Assembly (NCBI GenBank): GCA_021163845.1
Contig: JAGGTH010000022.1
Span: 1-39,827, forward strand
Length of the DNA: 39,827 nt
Source: Helicobacteraceae bacterium
GTDB lineage: Bacteria > Campylobacterota > Campylobacteria > Campylobacterales > Sulfurimonadaceae
Direction: 5' to 3'
The translations under genes and the position numbers were made by a program. Each line of letters opens with the position of its first letter. Position 1 is the stretch's first letter. This document shows, in pieces, positions 33,724 through 39,827 of this stretch. The notes beneath the pieces were generated by a model that was given only the letters and a program-made list of their open reading frames with translations, searched no databases and was not told the origin of the DNA.

Positions 33724-34923
33724 ATGGAACTATTTAATATAAAAAACCTCGACCTCGCTAGTAAGAAAGTCTTTATCCGCTGTGACTTTAATGTCCCAAT
33801 GGATCAGTTTGGAAATATCTCAGATGATCGCCGTATCCGTTCTGCAATTGCGACGATACACCATTGTCTTGATCTTAACTGTGCGGTGATCTTAGCATCT
33901 CACTTAGGGCGTCCTAAAGGTGAGTTTGAAGAAAAATACTCACTCGCACCAGTTGCACGAAGGCTCAATCAGCTTCTCAAAAGAGATGTGATCGTAGCGA
34001 AAGATGTAGTGGGTGAAGATGCGATGCAAAAAGCAAAAGATCTTAAAGAAGGTGAGATACTTCTTTTAGAGAATCTTCGCTTTGAAGCAGGAGAGACGAA
34101 AAACAATCCAGAACTCTCAGAGAAACTAGCGAGTATGGCAGAATTTTATATTAATGATGCTTTTGGAGTATCTCACCGCGCGCACTCTTCGGTAGAGGGG
34201 ATCACACATTTCTTTGATGATGAGCACAAAGCTGCAGGATACCTCCTTCAAAAAGAGATCCAGTTTTTTGGTAAATTGATCCAAAAACCTGTGCGTCCTT
34301 TTGCTGCGATTGTCGGTGGAAGCAAGGTCTCAGGAAAACTAGAAGCGCTTGTGAATCTTTTGCCACGTGTCGATAAGATCCTTATCGGTGGGGGAATGGC
34401 GTTTACATTTCTCAAACAGATGGGCTACGATGTGCAGGCTTCACTTGTGGAAGATGATCTTTTAGAAGATGCAGGCCGCATCATGGAAGAGGCAAAAAAA
34501 CTAGGTGTGAAATTTTATCTCCCTGTAGATGTGATCGCTGCAGATAAGTTTGCTGAGGATGCGGTGAGCAAGATCGTTACATCCCAAGAGATTCCAAAAG
34601 ACTGGATGGGTCTAGATATTGGACCTGCGACAGTGAGACTCTACCGCGAAGCGCTTAATGATGTACAAACGATCCTTTGGAATGGTCCAATGGGTGTCTA
34701 TGAGATCGAAAAATTTGCACGCGGCTCCAACAAGATCGCTCATTTCGTAGCAGATAGCTATGCGACGACAGTTGTGGGCGGTGGCGATACTGCAGACCTT
34801 GTTCAGAGAATCAACCTTGATGAAGAGATGACTTTTATCTCTACAGGCGGGGGTGCTTCTCTTGAACTCTTAGAGGGAAAAATGCTTCCAGGCGTGCTTC
34901 CTCTTGTACAAGATGAGGACTGA
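33724..34923 (+). CDS. pgk: Phosphoglycerate kinase
   Basis: Transfers phosphate between 1,3-bisphosphoglycerate and ADP. The 399-residue protein has the substrate motif RCDFNVP (about 19-25), ASHLGRP (about 60-66), the GGSKVSGK region and the nucleotide-binding GGGDT stretch. It lies between gap and tpiA, all in one direction with very short gaps, the same order as in Campylobacter jejuni. Nothing unusual is seen. Confidence 0.97.
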   Translation: MELFNIKNLDLASKKVFIRCDFNVPMDQFGNISDDRRIRSAIATIHHCLDLNCAVILASHLGRPKGEFEEKYSLAPVARRLNQLLKRDVIVAKDVVGEDAMQKAKDLKEGEILLLENLRFEAGETKNNPELSEKLASMAEFYINDAFGVSHRAHSSVEGITHFFDDEHKAAGYLLQKEIQFFGKLIQKPVRPFAAIVGGSKVSGKLEALVNLLPRVDKILIGGGMAFTFLKQMGYDVQASLVEDDLLEDAGRIMEEAKKLGVKFYLPVDVIAADKFAEDAVSKIVTSQEIPKDWMGLDIGPATVRLYREALNDVQTILWNGPMGVYEIEKFARGSNKIAHFVADSYATTVVGGGDTADLVQRINLDEEMTFISTGGGASLELLEGKMLPGVLPLVQDED

Positions 34924-34927
34924 CTCT

Positions 34928-35638
34928 ATGATTATTGCTGCAAATTTAAAGACGAATCTAACACGTAGTGAGACAAAAAAATATCTCGATGCTCTAGAGA
35001 GTTTTTTAAATGCACAAAATATAGATCAAAGAGTGATGGTCTTTCCTGCGATGACATCACTCCAAGAGCATAGTGGCAAAGTGTGTGTAGGCGCACAAAA
35101 TGCCTATGCAACACAAAACGGTGCTTTTACAGGAGAGATCGGGCTCGATCATCTCAAAGAGTTTGGGATCAACACAATTCTGATCGGGCATAGTGAAAGA
35201 CGTCATATCTTAGGTGAAACTCAAGAGAGCATAGTAGAGAAGTTTAACTATTATAAAGAGCTCGGTTTTGAGATCGTCTATTGTATCGGTGAGCCTTTGG
35301 ATGTAAGAGAAGCGGGTGAAGAAGCGATGCTAAACTACCTTGATGCACAGTACCAAGGGATAGATACAGAGTATGAAAAACTCACTATAGCATACGAGCC
35401 CGTATGGGCGATCGGTACAGGTAAAGTCCCGACACTCGAGGATATCGAATCGCTACATACAAAACTCAAAGAGAAATCTTCAGCTCCACTTTTATATGGT
35501 GGAAGTGTGAAGGTCTCCAATGCAAAAGAGATCCTAGCTCTTACTCATGTTGATGGCGTTTTAGTGGGTGGTGCCGCTTTATATGTAGAGCACTTTAGCA
35601 CGATGTGTGCATACGCACAAGAATTAGAAAACAAATAA
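34928..35638 (+). CDS. tpiA: Triose-phosphate isomerase
   Basis: Interconverts dihydroxyacetone phosphate and glyceraldehyde-3-phosphate. From the ATG at 34928 it has 236 residues, slightly shorter than the usual 250. It carries AANLKTN (Asn/Lys of the active site), the GHSERR motif with the electrophilic His, catalytic Glu157 in AYEPVWAIGTGK, and the GGSV phosphate-binding loop. Upstream in-frame starts inside pgk (34904 TTG, 34913 ATG) were rejected because the family begins with MIIAANLK. GAGGA at 34915-34919 serves as ribosome binding site. Confidence 0.96.
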   Translation: MIIAANLKTNLTRSETKKYLDALESFLNAQNIDQRVMVFPAMTSLQEHSGKVCVGAQNAYATQNGAFTGEIGLDHLKEFGINTILIGHSERRHILGETQESIVEKFNYYKELGFEIVYCIGEPLDVREAGEEAMLNYLDAQYQGIDTEYEKLTIAYEPVWAIGTGKVPTLEDIESLHTKLKEKSSAPLLYGGSVKVSNAKEILALTHVDGVLVGGAALYVEHFSTMCAYAQELENK

Positions 35639-35664
35639 ACAAATATTTTAAGGAGAACAGCTAA

Positions 35665-36486
<822 letters not shown>

Positions 36487-36492
36487 TTTGGA

Positions 36493-36512
36493 AGCGATGG
36501 CTTGCCTTCGCT
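36493..36512 (+). terminator. Hairpin after fabI (first)
   Basis: AGCGA at 36493-36497 pairs with TCGCT at 36508-36512, with an inner GG/CC. It starts seven bases after the fabI stop but has no T-run, so its role in ending transcription is uncertain. Confidence 0.35.
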
Positions 36513-36554
36513 CTTGGCTGTCATAAAAGCCCTACATCCCAAATCCACTCTTTA

Positions 36555-36573
36555 CCAAAGGCCAAGCCTTTGG
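36555..36573 (+). terminator. Hairpin after fabI (second)
   Basis: A perfect 8-bp stem CCAAAGGC / GCCTTTGG with a three-base loop, followed by CTTTATT on the plus strand. It is the likelier end of the gap-fabI transcript. On the minus strand it lies 27 bases beyond the stop of the lipoprotein-like remnant. Confidence 0.5.
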
Positions 36574-36599
36574 CTTTATTCTCTGAATAAACCTTCGCT

Positions 36600-36757
36600 T
36601 TATCTACGATACTCTTGAAGTGTAAAAGCTCTTTTTTTATTCTCATTGACTTTTTTGATCTCTTCATCTTTTCCTACTGTAGATGCCGGAGATTGTACTG
36701 TAGAAGAGCAAGTACTTATGCTAGACTGATGATTATAGGTACATATGGTTTTTTCAT
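36600..36757 (-). pseudogene. Frameshifted small lipoprotein-like gene remnant
   Basis: From the ATG at 36757 the frame reads MKKPYVPIIISLA and stops at 36716. The neighbouring frame is open across the same point and continues with STCSSTVQSPASTVGKDEE, then a Lys/Glu-rich helix ending FTLQEYRR at 36600. Joined by one frameshift near 36718-36725, the two halves make a lipoprotein of about 51 residues: Lys-rich start, hydrophobic core, lipobox-like Cys and polar tail. No start codon exists in the second frame, so only the joined version makes sense. The ribosome binding site is poor (AGGT abuts the ATG). It could be a dead gene, a sequencing error or coincidence. Confidence 0.4.
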
Positions 36758-36804
36758 ACCTGGATTAAACACTTAAAGCTCAAATATTTATATAAAACAT
36801 TGGT

Positions 36805-36821
36805 TGATTAAAAATTAATCA
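36805..36821. promoter_or_regulatory. TGATTAA-N3-TTAATCA operator-like dyad upstream of porin 1
   Basis: A perfect 7-3-7 palindrome centred about 31 bases before the predicted transcription start, so it covers the -35 area. The 12-mer AAAAATTAATCA from its right side recurs upstream of porin 2 at 38299-38310. Confidence 0.5.
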
Positions 36822-36831
36822 GTTTATTGTC

Positions 36832-36837
36832 TATAAT
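36832..36837 (+). promoter_or_regulatory. Porin 1 -10 box
   Basis: TATAAT after a T/A-rich stretch. It would yield a leader of about 68 bases before the ATG at 36912. Confidence 0.6.
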
Positions 36838-36877
36838 AAAATCCTAACGATGTATACTTTTACTACATTTAAATTAT

Positions 36878-36893
36878 GTATGAGAGATCATAC
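36878..36893 (+). other. Porin 1 leader hairpin with GAGA loop
   Basis: GTATGA pairs with TCATAC around a GAGA (GNRA-type) tetraloop, seven bases before the AAGGA ribosome binding site. It may protect or regulate the mRNA 5' end. Confidence 0.45.
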
Positions 36894-36911
36894 GAACAAA
36901 AGGATGAGAAA

Positions 36912-38144
36912 ATGAAATTAGTTAAAATGAGTTTGGTAGCATCGCTACTAATTGGTTCAAGTGTTTTTGGTATTGAGAATGTCAAAGTGGCTGGGGATGC
37001 ACAACTTTTTTATCATACAGATGACACTGCAAATGGAAGTATGTTTGATAAAGATCAGTCATACGCTGATGCTGCCTTACACGTAAATGCAAGTGCAGAC
37101 TTAAATGAGTATGTAATTGCAGGAGCTGGAATTACAGCAATCTCTAGCCTTGGCTTAGAAAACAATCTTGTAAGTAATACATGGGCATCATCTCATGGAA
37201 TTGAAACTGGCACAGGCTCAAATTTTCTTGGTGGTGTAAAAGTAGAGAATGCAAAATGGGTAGACTCTTTGTATATTGGTGCTGCATATGGAAAAACAAC
37301 AGCAAAAATAGGGCGTATGGAACTAGACACTCCATTAGCATTTACTGAAACATGGACAATTGAGAAAAATACATTTGAAGCGGCAGTAGTCACAAACAGT
37401 GATCTTCCAGAAACTACACTTGTGGGTGCTTATATTGGAAATGGAAATGGTACAGAAACTTTTGGTGATGGCGGTGCTAAAAATGGTCCAATAGGTATGG
37501 GTATTGTCAACGAAGATGGAAAATTCGCTACTTATGGTTCCGATGGAGCATATGCAATAGGTGCTATTAATAACTCATTCGAGCCACTAACTGCTCAAGG
37601 ATGGTATTACAACGTAAGTAAAATAGCACAAGCATATTGGCTTCAAGCTGATTTAGCACTTGATAGTGTAATGGTCGGTGCTCAATATACAGGGATAAGT
37701 TACGATGAAAAAAGTGGAGCTGATGGCTTAGATTCTAGTGCTTATGCTGTTATGGCAGGGTATGAGATGCCAGATACTTTTCTAGCAAAAATTGCTTACT
37801 CAAGTGTAGATAAAGAAGCAGGTGCAGGTTTTAATACAGCTACATCTACAGGTGCAGCACAATCAAAGCTCTATACAGAAGCGTGGTGGATGTATGGACA
37901 AGTGACACAAGCGGGTGCAGATGCTGTAAATGTAACGCTTGAAGCGCCTGTGGCTGGTGTTGATTTAGGACTATATACTACTATGATTATGCATGAGGCA
38001 GACAACAGTGATGTAACTGAGGTAACTCTTACAGCATCAAAATCTTTTGGTCCACTTGATACATCCTTAGCATATATCTATGTAGATGATGAAGCAGATG
38101 ATAAATGGAATGCACTTCAAGTGTATCTTTCACTTAATTTCTAA
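36912..38144 (+). CDS. Outer membrane porin (Campylobacterota MOMP-like), paralogue 1
   Basis: A 410-residue predicted beta-barrel porin. The signal peptide is MKLVKMSLVASLLIGSSVFG (1-20). The mature part alternates polar and aromatic residues and ends in the C-terminal Phe of outer-membrane proteins (QVYLSLNF). Conserved blocks shared with the next gene include IGRMELDTP, the TFEAAVV stretch and GAYIGNGNG. The ATG at 36912 was chosen over a frame starting at 36876, because it matches the paralogue's start and has AAGGA seven bases upstream. The specific substrate is unknown; MOMP-like porins are general diffusion channels. Confidence 0.88.
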   Translation: MKLVKMSLVASLLIGSSVFGIENVKVAGDAQLFYHTDDTANGSMFDKDQSYADAALHVNASADLNEYVIAGAGITAISSLGLENNLVSNTWASSHGIETGTGSNFLGGVKVENAKWVDSLYIGAAYGKTTAKIGRMELDTPLAFTETWTIEKNTFEAAVVTNSDLPETTLVGAYIGNGNGTETFGDGGAKNGPIGMGIVNEDGKFATYGSDGAYAIGAINNSFEPLTAQGWYYNVSKIAQAYWLQADLALDSVMVGAQYTGISYDEKSGADGLDSSAYAVMAGYEMPDTFLAKIAYSSVDKEAGAGFNTATSTGAAQSKLYTEAWWMYGQVTQAGADAVNVTLEAPVAGVDLGLYTTMIMHEADNSDVTEVTLTASKSFGPLDTSLAYIYVDDEADDKWNALQVYLSLNF

Positions 38145-38168
38145 GACCAAAGATTCATTTCACTCCTC

Positions 38169-38190
38169 CGCCTCATGCTAGCATGGGGCG
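38169..38190 (+). terminator. Hairpin after porin 1
   Basis: CGCC-CATGC pairs with GCATG-GGCG across one internal mismatch and a minimal loop, 25 bases after the porin 1 stop. A second A/T hairpin (38211-38230) follows closely, so the pair could end the transcript. Confidence 0.5.
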
Positions 38191-38210
38191 CAAATACTCC
38201 CCTTAACGAT

Positions 38211-38230
38211 TCAAAAAAGCAATTTTTTGA
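38211..38230 (+). terminator. A-tract/T-tract hairpin after porin 1
   Basis: TCAAAAAA (38211-38218) pairs with TTTTTTGA (38223-38230) around GCAA. The T-run forms the right arm. It may serve as the T-tract for the preceding GC-rich stem or as a weak terminator itself. Confidence 0.4.
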
Positions 38231-38258
38231 TGAAGTGTTACACTTTTGTAACACTTCA
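38231..38258. promoter_or_regulatory. 11-bp perfect inverted repeat between the porins
   Basis: TGAAGTGTTAC (38231-38241) and GTAACACTTCA (38248-38258) are exact inverted copies, six bases apart. The inner core is TGTTACA-N4-TGTAACA. TTGTAACA recurs at 38264-38271, 18 bases after its first copy. This could be a hairpin ending porin 1, or an operator for porin 2. Confidence 0.55.
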
Positions 38259-38517
38259 CAAAATTGTAACAATTATAACGTATAGAAGAAAATCTTATAA
38301 AAATTAATCATAAGCTATGAAATATAACAACTCTAAAATATCGCAATATAGGCACTTTTAGCCACAATTTAATACAAAAAAACAAAATTGATCTCTTTAG
38401 TATTTTAAATATTAATTATAACTTTTATAAGAAAATTAACTTTCTTTCTAAAAGGTTTAAGCAATGTTTCAGATACAGAGTTATAAGATACCTAATCGTT
38501 AAGGATAAGGAGAAATA

Positions 38518-39827
38518 ATGAAATTAGTAAAAATGAGTATGGTAGCAGCGCTACTAGTAGGTTCAAGTGCATTTGCAATTGAGAACATTAAAGTAAGTGG
38601 AGATGCAAATATCTACTATTTAACACAAGATGGTGATTTGACACCAAACGTTTTAGCTGCTGACGAGGCATCTTTATTTGCTAAAGATTCATCTGCTGCA
38701 GATGCTTCGTTAAATTTGGATGTAAGTGCTGATCTTGTGAAAAATGATCTTGTAACTGTTAGTGCGAAAGCTGGTTATACTGTGCTTTCAACTTTAGGTC
38801 TAGAGAATAATTTTGTATCAAATGTTTGGGGTTCTGGGCATACTGCAGAAATTGGAACAGGTGCTAAATATGCTGGTTCTTCACATAGTGCTGTTATCCC
38901 TGGAGGACTTGGTGGTGCAAAAGTTGAAAATGCAAACTATTTTACAGAAGCATATGTAACTGTAGCATCTGGTAAAAGTGCATTACAATTAGGACGTATG
39001 GAGCTTGACACACCGATCGCTTTTTCAGAAAAATGGTCAGCTGAAACGAACTCATTTGAAGCAGCAGTTGTAATGAATCAAGATATTCCAAATACAACAG
39101 TTGTTGGTGCATATATTGGAAATGGAAATGGAAACGAAACATTTGGACAAGATCTACGTAGTAACGTATATTCAATTCCTGCAAGTTTAGGTGCTCCCTC
39201 TTTAGCTGTTGCTGGAGTGGTAAATGGCGAAGGAAAATTTGGAACATTTGGAACTGATGGAGCGTATGCTTTAGCTGTTGTTAATAATTCTGTTGAACCT
39301 TTAACTGTTCAAGCGTGGTATTACAGAGTAACTAATGTTGCAGATGCTTTTTGGATTCAAGCAGATTTGAATCTTGCAGGTATTATGGCAGGTGCTCAAT
39401 ACTCTATGATCGATTTGGATGCAGGGATTGATTCAAGTGTAATGGCTGCTATGTTAGGGTACGAAGTAAAAGATGTTGTAACTGTAAAAGCTGCTTACTC
39501 TACAGTAGATACTGATTTTGCTGCGGGTTTCAATGTGGCTACAACTACAGGTGATACAAAACTTTATACAAAAACTTTCTGGAACTACGGTTTTGGAGCA
39601 GGTGTAACTGCTGCAGACACAGATGCAATGAAACTTAGTGTAAGCTCACCTGTGAATGGTCTCTTTGATGTATGTGCTTCATACACTGCTGTAAGCCATA
39701 CAAATACAGATTTTAACGAGATCGCTCTTGTTGCAAAAAAATCTTTTGGGCCACTTGATGTAAAAGCTGCACTTGTCAATGTAGATGATGATTCTACTGA
39801 TGCTGTAAATATGGTGCAAGCATACCT
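38518..39827 (+). CDS. Outer membrane porin (MOMP-like), paralogue 2, 3' end outside window
   Basis: The frame is open from the ATG at 38518 to the window end, 436 codons without a stop. Its signal peptide begins MKLVKMSMVAALLVGSSAFA, near-identical to porin 1. The blocks GRMELDTP, FEAAVV and GAYIGNGNG are in the same order. The last codons (NMVQAYL) correspond to the paralogue's final NALQVYL, so only about four to five codons are missing. AAGGATAAGGAG is a strong ribosome binding site. It is the second of a tandem pair and has an insertion of about 15 residues near the glycine-rich loop at residues 120-140 compared with porin 1. Substrate unknown. Confidence 0.88.
   Translation, partial: MKLVKMSMVAALLVGSSAFAIENIKVSGDANIYYLTQDGDLTPNVLAADEASLFAKDSSAADASLNLDVSADLVKNDLVTVSAKAGYTVLSTLGLENNFVSNVWGSGHTAEIGTGAKYAGSSHSAVIPGGLGGAKVENANYFTEAYVTVASGKSALQLGRMELDTPIAFSEKWSAETNSFEAAVVMNQDIPNTTVVGAYIGNGNGNETFGQDLRSNVYSIPASLGAPSLAVAGVVNGEGKFGTFGTDGAYALAVVNNSVEPLTVQAWYYRVTNVADAFWIQADLNLAGIMAGAQYSMIDLDAGIDSSVMAAMLGYEVKDVVTVKAAYSTVDTDFAAGFNVATTTGDTKLYTKTFWNYGFGAGVTAADTDAMKLSVSSPVNGLFDVCASYTAVSHTNTDFNEIALVAKKSFGPLDVKAALVNVDDDSTDAVNMVQAY

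Larger units (their letters stand above)
36487..36911 (+). other. Intergenic region between fabI and porin 1
   Basis: Holds two hairpins downstream of fabI, the minus-strand lipoprotein-like remnant (36600-36757) and the porin promoter region (36805-36911). No intact gene was found. Confidence 0.6.
38145..38517 (+). other. Intergenic region between the porins
   Basis: No gene was found. It holds two terminator-like hairpins, the 11-bp inverted repeat, the AAAAATTAATCA 12-mer (38299-38310) and, beyond it, very AT-rich DNA. A possible -10 for porin 2 is TATAAG at 38482-38487, with AAGGATAAGGAG just before the ATG. Confidence 0.6.

Noticed and set aside
36521-36667. Minus-strand frame of 48 codons starting MKRSKKS
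   Set aside because: It crosses the perfect hairpin at 36555-36573 and overlaps, out of frame, the better-looking lipoprotein-like tail. Its composition does not resemble a known family and it has no ribosome binding site.
38942-39247. Minus-strand open frame inside porin 2
   Set aside because: The composition is Leu/Gln-rich with no domain pattern, and the plus-strand porin frame is supported by its paralogue and signal peptide.

Overview
The window is a contiguous, gene-dense, AT-rich bacterial chromosome segment, almost certainly from a free-living Campylobacterota (Epsilonproteobacteria) of the Sulfurimonas/Sulfuricurvum/Sulfurovum type. The evidence is gene order: metK-(ferredoxin)-ndk-yceD-rpmF-plsX-fabH follows the Helicobacter layout, and nadD/rsfS divergent from gap-pgk-tpiA-fabI follows the Campylobacter layout. 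An ArsRS-type two-component pair and MOMP-like porins also fit. Genus and species cannot be fixed from the sequence alone. I saw no rRNA, tRNA, transposase, integrase, phage gene or CRISPR array.

Layout. (1) 1-5010: housekeeping block with SAM synthetase, an 8Fe-8S ferredoxin and the ndk-yceD-rpmF-plsX-fabH fatty acid/ribosome operon. (2) 5002-7017, minus strand: HIT-family protein and DEAD-box RNA helicase. (3) 7232-9393: rmuC plus a membrane Cache-domain protein. (4) 9397-11109, minus strand: a PA2778/PA2779-type pair (C39-like cysteine peptidase lipoprotein with TPRs, and a small membrane protein) and a GlsB/YeaQ protein. (5) 11226-16969: a small secreted His-containing protein followed by a complete CzcCBA/CusCBA-type metal efflux system, with short palindromic repeats on both sides. 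(6) 17355-23666: three overlapping signalling genes, namely a CheB-CheR-coiled-coil-PAS fusion, a receiver-like-PAS-PAS-GGDEF-EAL protein, and a winged-helix protein with a LOV-like PAS lacking the photoactive Cys. (7) 23705-25832: a small unknown protein, DoxX, a PleD-like REC-GGDEF protein, and convergent pssA. (8) 25962-31779: feoA-feoB behind a Fur-box-like site, an ArsR/ArsS-like two-component pair and mltF. (9) 31776-36486: rsfS and nadD (minus strand), divergent from gap-pgk-tpiA-fabI. (10) 36912-39827: two tandem paralogous porins, the second cut by the window end, with a frameshifted lipoprotein-like remnant just upstream on the minus strand.

How the genes work together. The core blocks supply SAM, nucleotides, fatty acids (plsX, fabH, fabI), phospholipid (pssA), triose-phosphate metabolism and NAD. 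Iron handling shows as Fur-like dyads before the ferredoxin and before feoAB. Cyclic-di-GMP signalling is dense: two GGDEF proteins with intact active sites and I-sites lie within 5 kb, one encoded in an overlapping cluster with a chemotaxis-methylation-type fusion and a DNA-binding PAS protein. That cluster and the peptidase-lipoprotein pair at 9.4-10.7 kb are the best candidates for undescribed biology. The rest of the window is largely conventional.
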